From Sphingomonas sp. S2M10 (GTDB taxonomy: Bacteria > Pseudomonadota > Alphaproteobacteria > Sphingomonadales > Sphingomonadaceae), in NCBI RefSeq assembly GCF_012650175.1, contig NZ_JAAILI010000008.1, positions 124,001-188,000 of the forward strand: a stretch of 64,000 nt of DNA, written 5' to 3'. Positions within the stretch are counted from its first letter, which is position 1. Each line of letters opens with the position of its first letter. The position numbers were made by a program, and so were the translations under genes. Positions 17,163-28,156 of the stretch are shown piece after piece. The notes below the pieces were generated by a model. The model did no database searches. It saw only the letters and a program-made list of their open reading frames with translations, and was not told where the DNA came from.

Positions 17163-20100
17163 ATGCGTATCATTCAAAAGCTGCTGGTGACCACCAGTTG
17201 CTTCGCCGCGCTGATCACAGCACCCGCGATGGCACAGGATAGCGCGCCGTCGGACGACGCCGCCGCGTCGGCAGGCGACGCGATCGTCGTGACCGGATCG
17301 CGCATCATCCGCCCCAACACCGCCGCAGCGGCACCGGTCACCTCGATCACCGCAGAGACCATCAAGCTCCAGGCCGCCGTCAACATCGAGGACGTGCTGA
17401 ATCGCCTGCCGCAGGTCGCGCCGGACGCCCAGCAGAACTATCAGGATTCGGATGGTCGCCAGCGCATCAAGCTGCGCAACCTCGGTTTCGAGCGCACGCT
17501 GGTGCTCGTCGACGGCAAGCGCCTCGGCACGATGAACGGTCTCGACCTCGGCATGATCCCCACGGCACTGGTCAAGCGCACCGACGTGCTCACCGGCGGC
17601 GCCTCGGCGGTCTATGGCTCGGATGCGGTTGCGGGCGTCGTCAACTTCGTGATGGACCGCGACTTCACCGGCATTCGCCTCGACGGCAACTACAACTTCT
17701 ACGTCCACCAGAACACACCCGGCCTGATCTCGCAGGTGGCACAGAACTACAACTTCGCCCAGCCGGCCCGCGGTCTCGCGGTCGACGGTGGCCGTGCGGA
17801 CATCGCGCTCACGGTCGGCAAGAAGCTGCTGGACGATCGCCTGCACCTGCAGGCCTATGTGAACTATCGCCAGGGCGATCTCGTCCCCTATGCGGCGCGC
17901 GAGACCTCCGGCTGCCAGCTGATCCAGTCGGTGAAGGACGGCCCGCTGAGCTGCACCACCTCCACCTACACCAGGACCGGCTATGTCTCGCCGCTTTCGG
18001 GACCGAACAGCGGCAGCGCCTATGTCAACAACCCGGACGGCAGCCGCAGCTTCGTGCCCTATTCGGACGCGCTGGCCGCCAACCCCTATGACGGCTATTC
18101 CTTCCAGCGCAATTCGCACCGCTGGAACGCCGGGGGCTTCGCCCAGTTCGAAATCTCGGAAGCCGCGACGCTCTACACCGATGCGATGTGGTTCCGCGAC
18201 AAGTCGGTCAACCTGTTCCCGGCGCGCGTCTACAGCTACACCGCGATCGGCGACACGCCCTATATCGTGAAGTGCAACAACCCGTTCATGTCCGCGGCCC
18301 AGTCGCAGACGATCTGCGGAACCGCCGCGGGTAGCAGCACCGCGGTGCCGATCGAGCTACGCTATCGCTTCTCCGGCGTGCCCGATGCGGAGGACACCTA
18401 TATCAACCAGGGCCTGCGGATCAGCAGCGGCATCCGCGGCGCCTTCGCCGATGGGTGGAGCTACGATGTCGGCGGCGTCTACGCGCGCAACAAGCAGAAC
18501 TTCACCACCGCCGCGCTTGACTATAGCCGCCTCAATCGATCGCTCGACACCACGCTCGTCAACGGCGTTGCGACCTGCGCCTCGGGCACGGCGGACGGCT
18601 GCCTGCCCTTCGATCCGTTCAGTGCCAATGCCGCGACCAACAATGCCGCCCTGTTCAACTATCTGACTCAGGGTACCTACGGCACAACGACCACGGTCAA
18701 CACCCTCTACCAGGGCGTGGCGACCGTGCAGGGCGACCTCGGCAAGATGGGCATCACCAGCCCCTTCGCCGAACAGGGCGTCGCCATCGCGTTCAGCGCC
18801 GAGTATCGCGAAGACAAGCTGGAGAGCTATGCGGATCCGGTCTACCGGAGCTTCAACGGCGGCAGCAACGCCAATCTTGGCCAGCATGTCTGGGAAGGCA
18901 TGACCGAGCTTCAGGCCCCGATCATCGAGCACAAGCCGTTCGCCGAGACGCTGCAGTTCAACGGCGCGTTCCGCCTGTCCAAATACAACACCAACCCGAA
19001 GACCTTCTCGACCTGGAAGACCGAACTTGTCTGGGCCCCGGTGCGGGATATCACCTTCCGAGGCTCGGTAAACCGGGCGCAGCGCGCGCCGACGGTGGTG
19101 GAGGCGAACCAGGGCGCCAATATCAGCTATGGCCGTATCACCACCGCCTATAGCGATCCGTGCGCACCGACGATCGTCAGCACCACCATCGATCCCAACA
19201 CCGGCCAGCAGGTCCCCGTCTACGGTGCCCCGCAAGCCTCGCGCGAGGCGTGCCGGGCGACCGGTCTTGCCGACAATCTTTACGGCAGCGCTACCCTGCT
19301 CTGCCCCACCGACGTCGGTTGCACCTATCGCAGCGGCGGCTTCACGGTGGATCCGGAGACGGCCTACACCAAGACCTTCGGTGTCGTGCTGCGTCCTCGC
19401 TTCCTCCCGGGCCTGACGCTGTCGGCGGATCGGTACCTGATCGATCTCAACAATTCGATCGGCTACAATGACTATTCCTATTTCTCCGCCGGCTGCGCGC
19501 AAACCGCGAGCGACTTCTTCTGCAAGGCGTTTGTGCGCAATGCGGACGGCACGCTGTTCAGCAACCCCAGCACCAACCCGACCACCGGCTTCATCCGTCA
19601 GGGCACGACCAACTACTACAAGTCGAAGGCGCATGGGTGGGACTTCCAGGCGCAGTACACGCTCGGCCTCGGCGATCGTCTCGGCAAGCTGGACTTCGAC
19701 TTCAATGGGTCGCTGGCGACGCTGCTCGGCGGCCAGGATTCGCCGATCCTGCCGGTGAAGGACTGTTCGGAGGGCTATTTCGGCGACAATTGCGGTCAGT
19801 TCATTCCGAAATGGTCGCACACGCTGCGCACCACCTACACCACCGCGGATCAGAAGTTCCAGCTTTCGCTCAACTGGCGCTATCTGGGCCCGCTGACCAA
19901 CACCACCAATTCGGCGGATCCCGCGCTGGGCGGCACGGCCGCAAATGCCCGGACGACCTTCTATCGCATTTCGCCGTACAATTACTTCGATCTGGCGGTG
20001 AACTTCCGCGTGAACGAGATTTACTCGTTCCGCATCTCGGCGAACAACCTGCTCGACAAGGATCCGCCGATCCTCGCCAATTCCTACAACTACGGCCTGT

Positions 20101-20177
20101 CGCGCAACAACACGCTGTCGGCACGCTATGACTCGCTGGGCCGTCAGGTCGCAGTGGGCGCTACCGTCAAGTTCTGA
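17163..20177 (+). CDS. TonB-dependent receptor, second type
   Basis: Outer-membrane TonB-dependent transporter of 1004 aa. Signal peptide 1-24 (ends AMAQ), TonB box AIVVTG near 40, plug with VLNRLPQVAPD, LRNLGFERTLVLVDGKRLG and the GGASAVYGSDAVAGVVNF block typical of CirA-like/outer-membrane nutrient receptors, then a barrel with a C-terminal aromatic strand ending VKF. This plug differs from that of the 14331 receptor, so the two are not recent duplicates and may take different parts of the substrate (glycan versus peptide or amino acid). AAGGGGA lies five bases upstream of ATG 17163. A strong terminator follows. Confidence 0.88.
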   Translation: MRIIQKLLVTTSCFAALITAPAMAQDSAPSDDAAASAGDAIVVTGSRIIRPNTAAAAPVTSITAETIKLQAAVNIEDVLNRLPQVAPDAQQNYQDSDGRQRIKLRNLGFERTLVLVDGKRLGTMNGLDLGMIPTALVKRTDVLTGGASAVYGSDAVAGVVNFVMDRDFTGIRLDGNYNFYVHQNTPGLISQVAQNYNFAQPARGLAVDGGRADIALTVGKKLLDDRLHLQAYVNYRQGDLVPYAARETSGCQLIQSVKDGPLSCTTSTYTRTGYVSPLSGPNSGSAYVNNPDGSRSFVPYSDALAANPYDGYSFQRNSHRWNAGGFAQFEISEAATLYTDAMWFRDKSVNLFPARVYSYTAIGDTPYIVKCNNPFMSAAQSQTICGTAAGSSTAVPIELRYRFSGVPDAEDTYINQGLRISSGIRGAFADGWSYDVGGVYARNKQNFTTAALDYSRLNRSLDTTLVNGVATCASGTADGCLPFDPFSANAATNNAALFNYLTQGTYGTTTTVNTLYQGVATVQGDLGKMGITSPFAEQGVAIAFSAEYREDKLESYADPVYRSFNGGSNANLGQHVWEGMTELQAPIIEHKPFAETLQFNGAFRLSKYNTNPKTFSTWKTELVWAPVRDITFRGSVNRAQRAPTVVEANQGANISYGRITTAYSDPCAPTIVSTTIDPNTGQQVPVYGAPQASREACRATGLADNLYGSATLLCPTDVGCTYRSGGFTVDPETAYTKTFGVVLRPRFLPGLTLSADRYLIDLNNSIGYNDYSYFSAGCAQTASDFFCKAFVRNADGTLFSNPSTNPTTGFIRQGTTNYYKSKAHGWDFQAQYTLGLGDRLGKLDFDFNGSLATLLGGQDSPILPVKDCSEGYFGDNCGQFIPKWSHTLRTTYTTADQKFQLSLNWRYLGPLTNTTNSADPALGGTAANARTTFYRISPYNYFDLAVNFRVNEIYSFRISANNLLDKDPPILANSYNYGLSRNNTLSARYDSLGRQVAVGATVKF

Positions 20178-20200
20178 TCTTTCTCCGTTCCCAAGCCCTC

Positions 20201-20237
20201 GTGCTCGCCCACTCCCGTGGGCGAGCACTTTTTTTTT
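20201..20237 (+). terminator. Strong rho-independent terminator
   Basis: A perfect 12-bp stem (GTGCTCGCCCAC, loop TCCC, GTGGGCGAGCAC) directly followed by nine T residues; it ends the N-glycan locus. Confidence 0.95.
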
Positions 20238-20318
20238 GCCATGCGCCGGGCAAGCCGCGCCCGCGCTTCCGGCTTGACCCGGAACGCCAAAGCCCGCAGA
20301 TGCACGGCCAGCACCAGC

Positions 20319-20394
20319 GCCGGTTTAGCTCAGCTGGTAGAGCAGCGGTTTTGTAAACCGAAGGTCGCGGGTTCGATTCCTGCAACCGGCACCA
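20319..20394 (+). tRNA. tRNA-Thr (anticodon TGT)
   Basis: A 76-nt cloverleaf with seven-base acceptor stem (GCCGGTT with AACCGGC), D-arm TAGCTCAGCTGGTAGAGCA, anticodon loop TTTGTAA reading ACA codons, T-arm GCGGGTTCGATTCCTGC and encoded CCA. The anticodon stem has one mismatched outer pair. It is intact and is the target of the island that follows. Confidence 0.95.
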
Positions 20395-20395
20395 T
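20372..20395. other. Left attachment site (attL), tRNA 3' end
   Basis: The 24 bp from the T-arm through CCA plus one T recur at 30765-30788 with a single mismatch. Integrase-proximal attL at a tRNA 3' end is the usual layout for P4-type integrases. Confidence 0.8.
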
Positions 20396-20451
20396 CCACC
20401 TTTCCACAGACATTCAAGGGCATCCAAAACTGGCGGATTTGCGTGGGTTTT

Positions 20452-22205
<1,754 letters not shown>

Positions 22206-22257
22206 CAATGACGTTCACCGCCCCCGATGACGGGAGGGCAAGCTACGGCGTCGATAC

Positions 22258-22577
22258 GCGATGGACCGGCTGATCGCCTGTCTCCTTTCCGGCATTGGCG
22301 CCGGCACCTCGACGAGATGTAGGTCAAACTGAACGGCGAGATGATCTACCTGTGGCAAGCCGCGGACCACGAGGGCGAGACCCGTCAGCAGGGCATATGA
22401 CAAAGAGGCTTCGCTGGCCTTCTTGAAGAAGGGATTGAAGCGCCATGGTTTTCCCGAGGCGATCGCGACAGAGGGCCTGCGCTCCTAGCGCGTGGCGATG
22501 AACGATCTTGGCAATGCCGAGAAGTATGAGGTTGGTTGCTGGGCCGACAACCGGGTGGAGACGGGTTCGCATTAGAC
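22258..22577 (+). pseudogene. Decayed IS6-family transposase fragment
   Basis: The region reads as an IS6-type DDE transposase: RHLDEM, then an amber stop (22320-22322) in place of a Tyr codon, VKLNGEMIYLW, DHEGE, a frame break, then FLKKGLKRHGFPEAIATEGLRS, a second stop, and AMNDLGNAEKYEVG..WADNRVE. Stops and frameshifts make it non-functional, and both ends are absent. Confidence 0.8.
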
Positions 22578-23084
22578 TGACAGCAGCGCTGGGATGCTTG
22601 AAGGTCTTGAGTGTCCCCTACCGACGGAAGCTGACCTTCGACGCCGGGTCTGCGAACGATCGCTTTGTCCCAGGATGAGCCGGCATCTCCCTACCAGAAT
22701 GCGAAATTCGGCATCGACGGCTGGCGACCAGAGCCGGTCGCTCGGCGATTGGGCTTTGAGTGGCAGCCTTTACTAGAAGCTGTCCGTCGGCGTCGCGTGA
22801 GACTGTCAGGCGGCAACGCGCCTTAGTCTCAGTGGTTGAATGCCGGCGCTGCGGGGCCGACAACCCACTTCGGCGGTGCTGGAATTTCCGCCGTCAAGGA
22901 TATTTTGCTATCAACCTCACGACCTCACTTGCTGATTTGATCATGGTTAACTAGCTTCAGCAAATCTTATCTGCGGTTCTTGCTCGGTCTGGTCGGACAT
23001 CGCGTCTAAACCTAAAATACGTCGGAGTGCGGACTGACCAGAATAAGCTGATGACGGCTTCTAAATACGCATGTGATTCCTTAA
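22578..23084. other. Non-coding, AT-richer spacer upstream of the NTPase gene
   Basis: About 500 bp with no convincing gene. It contains one copy of a 44-bp imperfect repeat (22629-22672) and progressively AT-rich DNA towards 23084, where the promoter of the next gene must lie. A TAAAAT at 23013-23018 is a possible -10, but no good -35 is correctly spaced. Confidence 0.5.
22629..22672 (+). repeat. 44-bp imperfect direct repeat, copy 1
   Basis: Aligns without gaps to 26520-26563 (30 of 44 identical). Identity is concentrated in AGCTGAC.TTC at one end and TGCGAACGA and TTTGTCCCA at the other. The pair brackets the 23097-26339 gene. Confidence 0.5.
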
Positions 23085-23093
23085 GGGGGGGGG
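23085..23093 (+). promoter_or_regulatory. Nine-G tract forming the ribosome binding site
   Basis: TTAA is followed by nine consecutive G, then CAA and the GTG start. The tract is the only Shine-Dalgarno-like sequence for the gene. A homopolymer of this length can slip during replication, which would change spacing to the start codon. Confidence 0.5.
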
Positions 23094-23096
23094 CAA

Positions 23097-26000
23097 GTGA
23101 CGCAGGCGAAGTTTGATTTTGCGGTCGTTGTTGCGCTCAGCGAAGAAGCTCAATACTTTAGAGACTTTGCCGCGTGTGGCGATCCCTTTCAGGTGGGAGG
23201 CTATACCGCTTGGCCGATCGTTGAAGAATCATGGGACGCTTACGGTAAAGGCGTGCTCGTCATGTCGGGCGACATGGGCGTCGACCGCGCCCGAACTTCT
23301 ACCGCTGCCGTCGTCGCCGAGTTGAAGGTCCGGCTGGTTGCCAACGTCGGGATTGCCGGCCGGATTGCCGACTGGCTCTCGATCGGGGACATAGTCGTCA
23401 CTCGCGAAGTGCTGGACTTCTGCACGGGTGGTAAAATTGCGGGGAATCTCGCTCGCCCCCTCTACGAGCATCGTCCTAAGTCCAAGCCTGTCACCAGCTC
23501 ACTAGTCAACCTAGCAGAGACCCATCTTCAAAAAGACTCCCGGCTCATGGCCTCGATAAATCTGGACCTCAAAAAGCGCTTTCCAAATCCTGTCCTGTGG
23601 CCGAACGGCCTGATCAAGCTCGCCGTGGCGCCGTTGGCTTGCACGCCGTTCGTGGTTGCCAACGAAGAATTCCGTAGGTCGTTCGCTGACGCACATCGTA
23701 ATGCCGCCGCCCTCGAGATGGAATCGGCGGGTGTCATGACGGCACTGGAAGGCACGGACGTCGAGTTTGTGAGCGTTCGCGGCATTTCTGACGGTGCAGA
23801 TTTTCATAAGGCCGAGCTGGAACTCAGTTTCAGTGACGAGAACAGGCGATTTGCGCTTGTATCAGCATGCTCTGTGCTCGAAGCGATGCTTACGCTGCGC
23901 GTAGATCAAAAAGAGGCTCAATCGCCTGGCGCGGGCATTTATGTCTATCCGCCTGATCAACCTCTGCCAGCTTCCATTCTCGACGAGATGGGTAGCTACG
24001 AGTCCCTTTTCTCCAAACTTGTCCAAGGACCGGCTCGCGAGTTCGTCCCCAACCCGATCGCGGCAATAAGTCGCCACCTGCGGTCTTCGGAATATCGAGA
24101 GGCGGTCGTCCTACTTGGCGGAAAGGGTGCCGGAAAGACGACGCTGCTTGGGATGATCCAGGCTGAGGCATCGCGATCCACCCAAGATGACGAGGCGATT
24201 CCGGGATGCCTCTCGATCCTCATCAAGATTGGTGATCTCGAAGCCTGGAGTAATGGCGTACTCGACGAGAAGCGAACACGAAGCCGCGTCATTAGTGCTT
24301 GCCAGCGACTTCGAAATATCATGTCTACCGCACACGATCCCGTGATTGTTCTGGTCGATGGCCTCAGTCAGGCAGCGTCGCAACGGACATCTCATGTCGC
24401 AGAACTGATCAGAGAAGCTTCGCGCAGCAAATATACGAGATTGCTGATAGCTACTGAAAGCGAGATCGAATTCCGTAGCTTGTACAGCCGGATCCCTCTT
24501 CAAAGCGAGACGGCTTACAGCATAGTTCCACTCGAGATCGATCATAAAGACGCCGCGACACTCATCGAAGATTTTGCCAAAATTAAGGGCGATAAATCTT
24601 CCGTCCAAATTTTAGAGGATATGAAGCGGAAGGATGTCCGCGCGATCGACATGTTCGTCCTTTCGTTGTTCTTCGGCCCGTTCGGTAAATTTGCTTACAG
24701 TGGCCTGACTTCGCTCGCTCAGTGCTATGATCTCTATTGCAAGAGCGCGTTGGCTGGCGACGGAGATCGGGAAATAGCGGCCGAGGTGAGCCTGAACGAT
24801 GCCGCGCAAATTGCCTATGGCATAATGATTACCCGCAATGTCGAGCTTGCTCATCTCAATGAGCGAAATATAGCGAAGCTCGTTGCCAGCCATTCGTCGA
24901 TCACGAGCTATCTTGTCGCCCGTCATATCATAAACGTATTGCGGGGCGCGAAGAAGTTAGACACGCGCGCCCGCGGAAAACCGCAAGACGTCGGCCGGCA
25001 GGTCAACCAGGAACTGGGAAGACAGCTCAACTATGTTTTTCCGGCCGATGTGAACAGCTTTACGAAGCAGATCATGCAGGCCGATCGAGATGCCGAGCGC
25101 GAAGTTATCGAAGTCATCAAGCAGCGATACCGGTCGATGCCGACGCTGGCGAAGTCCCATTTTGCCTATCTTGCCGGCCGTGTCCGCGAAGACCGCGCTG
25201 CCGAGATGCTCCAGCTTTTGGACAAGATTGAGACAGAAGCTGCCCGACCGATGGCTCCCCTGACGATCCATGCTCGGATGCTAAGGCGCAGCATCTTCAT
25301 CAGCCGTTCCATGCTCAGCAAGACCATGGAGCCGGCGATCCAATATGCCAACATACTCCTGTCGGATGTCGAGGAGTCCGAATTCAATCGGGGGTTTCAC
25401 CTCGAATATTATGGCGACAAGGAATACGAGCCGAACAGCTTCATGACGAGCCAGGACAATGGCGCGTCGTCCTGCAGCAAGACTGTTGCTAAACTTCTGG
25501 AGCGGATCACCGCCAAGTCGCGCGACCTCCCGCCGTTGATTGAATTGCTAACGCTCCTATCGCTCGTACAGGTGCGCAATCTGAATGGAACTCTGCGGAA
25601 TTCCCACCGCACCGCGGTCAAAGCGTTGCTCGGTGGACCGCAGCTTCGCGAGATCCACCTCTTGCCCCCCAATATCCGCGGCTTCATCGAACGCGTCGAA
25701 GAGGATCTCGGGATGGACAGCTTCCGGCTGTCTACCGTGCGCGAAGAATGGTCGGCTTTGTCAAAGATCGAACGGACTGGCTGGTTACGCCGTCGTCGGG
25801 ATGCCCTCGGCGATCATGCGTTGTTCTGGCAGGACGTGCGCGTCGAGAGTGTTGCAGAGCATCTGGTCGGCGTGCTCGGCCTTGCCGAGATTTTCCTCGT
25901 TACCAACCCACCCGACGGCCCCGAGAAATACGACAAGCGGCGCGTGATCGAGATGATCCTCGTCCATGACCTCGCCGAGTCCCGTCTCGGTGACCAACTC

Positions 26001-26339
26001 CCGAAATATAACGATGCCAAGCAAGAGGAAGTCGCGCTCTGGAAGTACGGAGCGTTCGCGACCTATCGGGGAATCGGCGACCTCTGGCGCGTTCCGATCC
26101 TTCTCCAGGAGTTCAACAAGGGCGAAACTGATTCCGCGAAGGTGGCGAGAGACCTCGATCGTCTACAGTTCATTCTACAGGCTCGCACTTACGCAGCGGG
26201 CATGTCGGACGACGAACTCGCAGCCTGTGAGAATGCCAGCCAAAACATTTTGACGAGCACGGTTCGCGCGATCGAGAGAATCGTGGCCGGACCCCTGCCA
26301 CCCGCTCGATTTCAGACGCCGCCTGGTAAGCTAGACTAG
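23097..26339 (+). CDS. Nucleoside phosphorylase/nucleosidase - P-loop NTPase - HD phosphohydrolase fusion
   Basis: A 1080-aa cytoplasmic protein with three recognisable parts. Residues 5-270 are a PNP/UDP-phosphorylase-family domain: VVALSEE, VGIAGRIADWLSIGDIVV, the EMES motif (E207-S210) and RGISDGAD (R228-D235), so E209 and D232 match the catalytic Glu and Asp of MTA/SAH nucleosidases. Residues about 325-560 are a STAND-like ATPase: Walker A GGKGAGKTT at 341-349 (K347), Walker B VIVLVD at 416-421. A helical region without clear repeats follows (560-900). Residues about 915-1050 are an HD domain of HDDC2/YfbR type (5'-deoxynucleotidases): H922, H957-D958, E961, GD at 965-966, D1021 in LDRLQFILQA. 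All catalytic residues are intact. GTG start after a nine-G tract. It sits alone on the island. Role inferred: stress- or phage-triggered nucleotide destruction. Confidence 0.85.
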   Translation: MTQAKFDFAVVVALSEEAQYFRDFAACGDPFQVGGYTAWPIVEESWDAYGKGVLVMSGDMGVDRARTSTAAVVAELKVRLVANVGIAGRIADWLSIGDIVVTREVLDFCTGGKIAGNLARPLYEHRPKSKPVTSSLVNLAETHLQKDSRLMASINLDLKKRFPNPVLWPNGLIKLAVAPLACTPFVVANEEFRRSFADAHRNAAALEMESAGVMTALEGTDVEFVSVRGISDGADFHKAELELSFSDENRRFALVSACSVLEAMLTLRVDQKEAQSPGAGIYVYPPDQPLPASILDEMGSYESLFSKLVQGPAREFVPNPIAAISRHLRSSEYREAVVLLGGKGAGKTTLLGMIQAEASRSTQDDEAIPGCLSILIKIGDLEAWSNGVLDEKRTRSRVISACQRLRNIMSTAHDPVIVLVDGLSQAASQRTSHVAELIREASRSKYTRLLIATESEIEFRSLYSRIPLQSETAYSIVPLEIDHKDAATLIEDFAKIKGDKSSVQILEDMKRKDVRAIDMFVLSLFFGPFGKFAYSGLTSLAQCYDLYCKSALAGDGDREIAAEVSLNDAAQIAYGIMITRNVELAHLNERNIAKLVASHSSITSYLVARHIINVLRGAKKLDTRARGKPQDVGRQVNQELGRQLNYVFPADVNSFTKQIMQADRDAEREVIEVIKQRYRSMPTLAKSHFAYLAGRVREDRAAEMLQLLDKIETEAARPMAPLTIHARMLRRSIFISRSMLSKTMEPAIQYANILLSDVEESEFNRGFHLEYYGDKEYEPNSFMTSQDNGASSCSKTVAKLLERITAKSRDLPPLIELLTLLSLVQVRNLNGTLRNSHRTAVKALLGGPQLREIHLLPPNIRGFIERVEEDLGMDSFRLSTVREEWSALSKIERTGWLRRRRDALGDHALFWQDVRVESVAEHLVGVLGLAEIFLVTNPPDGPEKYDKRRVIEMILVHDLAESRLGDQLPKYNDAKQEEVALWKYGAFATYRGIGDLWRVPILLQEFNKGETDSAKVARDLDRLQFILQARTYAAGMSDDELAACENASQNILTSTVRAIERIVAGPLPPARFQTPPGKLD

Positions 26340-26519
26340 CGGCCAGCTAAGATGACTGCCCATCCGTTTACGCGCAACCGAAGAATATTCCTACGATGGG
26401 TCGCGTCTTCTGTCGCGCCATAAAATACAATGTTAGCCGCCAACGCCTTTTCGGGTGCTGTCAGATTGACGCGAATGTGAATCCGCTCAGGCAAGCGCTG
26501 AACGCCTGCTTTTGAAAAG

Positions 26520-26563
26520 AGCTGACGTTCAGGCTGTGTCGTGCGAACGACGGGTTTGTCCCA
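26520..26563 (+). repeat. 44-bp imperfect direct repeat, copy 2
   Basis: Partner of 22629-22672, lying 180 bp after the NTPase gene in the 251-bp gap (26340-26590) that otherwise holds nothing recognisable. Confidence 0.5.
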
Positions 26564-26590
26564 ATGTCAGTCGCTGGCAGGTCGAAGCCC

Positions 26591-28156
26591 TCACAATCCA
26601 ACCGGGAGCGAAATCATAAAAGAGGCGCCCTCTGCGGATGACGAATACAAATCGATCTCCCCCCGGTTGGCGTCGAGCAACGAGCGCAGGATCGGCAGGC
26701 CAAGCCCAGTACCACCATCCGAGCGGCGTGTGGTGAAGAACGGCTCGAAGATGCGGTGGCGGTCCCCCAAGGGTACCCCTGGACCATCGTCCGTTACGAT
26801 CACCGTGACACCTGCGGGCTCTGATCGGGCTGCGACCGTCACCTGCGTGGCGCCTGCCTCCTTGCTGTTTTCGACCAGCCCCACCAGCACCGCTTCCAGC
26901 ACGTTGGAGGGCATCGCGACCAGCGGCACAGAGCTCTCCGAAACGTGCACAGCGAGCCCAGCGCCCTCATGCCCGTAGGCGTCAGCGATGCAGCGCATCA
27001 CATGGAGTACATCGGTCCGCGCTCCCTCCTCTGCCGTCGCCATGTCTGCGCGCGCCAAATCGAGCAGCCGACTGACGAGCAGATTCAGCCGGGCCGCATC
27101 GTCGGCGATGTTGGCGAGGAAGCGCTCGCGATCCGCGACAGCCATGTCGCTATGGTCCTGCAGCAGCTCGACGGCACCTCGAATGCCCGCCAAGGGTGTC
27201 TTGAATTCGTGGCTTACGGCATGGGCGAAGTCGCGCAGATAGCGCGAGCGCCGCTCGATCGCCTCGGCCATGCTGCCGAAGTCACGGTACAACGCCTGGA
27301 TCTCGATCGCGGCGGTGGTGGGCGCCTCCGGCACCGCCCCGCCCCCCTTGGCGACCGCCCGCGTCGCCTCGCCGAGCGCTTCCACCGGCCGGACGATGCC
27401 GCGCGACAACAGGCCGCTCAGCACCACCAGCGTGGTGAATATCACGACGATGCCGAACAGGATCTTGCCGCGATCCTCATAGATGCCGACGAACAGCGCG
27501 CGCGGCGAGCGAGCCAGCAGCAGCACCCCGACCACCCGGCCATCGACAACGATCGGCCGCGCATGGTGGAGGCGCAGGTCGGAGGCGCGGCTCAGCCACT
27601 CGAGCGCGTAGTGCGGACGGTAGGCAGCGTTGCGGCGCAGGGTAGTCTCCGCGCGACCGGCCAGCGCGCCCTGCAGTTCCGGCATCGTGCCATAGGCCAG
27701 GCGGGTATCGCCGCCTGCAAGGATGCGCCCCTGCGGGTCGAGTAACTGGATCGACGCGAGCGTCGTGTTTGCCGTCGCACGCAGGACCGGGGCCAAGCGC
27801 GTTGCCCAAGCACGCGTCTCCGGATCGTCCGCGCCCCTGCCAGCGATCGGCGCGGGGCGTTCGGGAAGGACCGACGTGAGGCGCAAATCAAGCGTGGACG
27901 CACTGGGCAGAGTGCCCATGCTCGCCGGCATCCCGTGCGCACCCGGCCACTCGGCAGCGCCCGCCGCTGCCAATGCCGCGCTCTGCGCGATCAGCGCGGC
28001 CTCGGTCTGGCGCAGCAAGCTGTTCTCATAGACCCGCAGGAACAGCGCGCCGAAACCCGGCAAAGCCGCCACGAACACGAAGGTCAGCAGCAGGATCGTG
28101 CGGAGCCGCAGGCGCGGCCAATGGCGCCGCACGACCGCCTTGAACCGCTCGATCAT
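26591..28156 (-). CDS. Membrane sensor histidine kinase
   Basis: A 521-aa class I histidine kinase. TM1 at about 19-41, a periplasmic sensor region of about 190 residues, TM2 at about 231-251, HAMP 252-305, dimerisation domain with phospho-acceptor H316 in HAVSHEFKTPLAG, and a HATPase domain with N box (VENSKEAGA), G1 DDGPGVP, F box and G2 GGTGLGLPI. It would phosphorylate the regulator encoded just upstream; its ATG overlaps that gene's stop (ATGA). The signal is unknown. It is the last gene of a three-gene minus-strand operon. Confidence 0.93.
   Translation of the reverse strand: MIERFKAVVRRHWPRLRLRTILLLTFVFVAALPGFGALFLRVYENSLLRQTEAALIAQSAALAAAGAAEWPGAHGMPASMGTLPSASTLDLRLTSVLPERPAPIAGRGADDPETRAWATRLAPVLRATANTTLASIQLLDPQGRILAGGDTRLAYGTMPELQGALAGRAETTLRRNAAYRPHYALEWLSRASDLRLHHARPIVVDGRVVGVLLLARSPRALFVGIYEDRGKILFGIVVIFTTLVVLSGLLSRGIVRPVEALGEATRAVAKGGGAVPEAPTTAAIEIQALYRDFGSMAEAIERRSRYLRDFAHAVSHEFKTPLAGIRGAVELLQDHSDMAVADRERFLANIADDAARLNLLVSRLLDLARADMATAEEGARTDVLHVMRCIADAYGHEGAGLAVHVSESSVPLVAMPSNVLEAVLVGLVENSKEAGATQVTVAARSEPAGVTVIVTDDGPGVPLGDRHRIFEPFFTTRRSDGGTGLGLPILRSLLDANRGEIDLYSSSAEGASFMISLPVGL

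Noticed and set aside
22594..22954. Short open frames between the IS6 remnant and the NTPase gene
   Set aside because: All under 85 codons, unrelated in sequence to known families and lying in decayed DNA.
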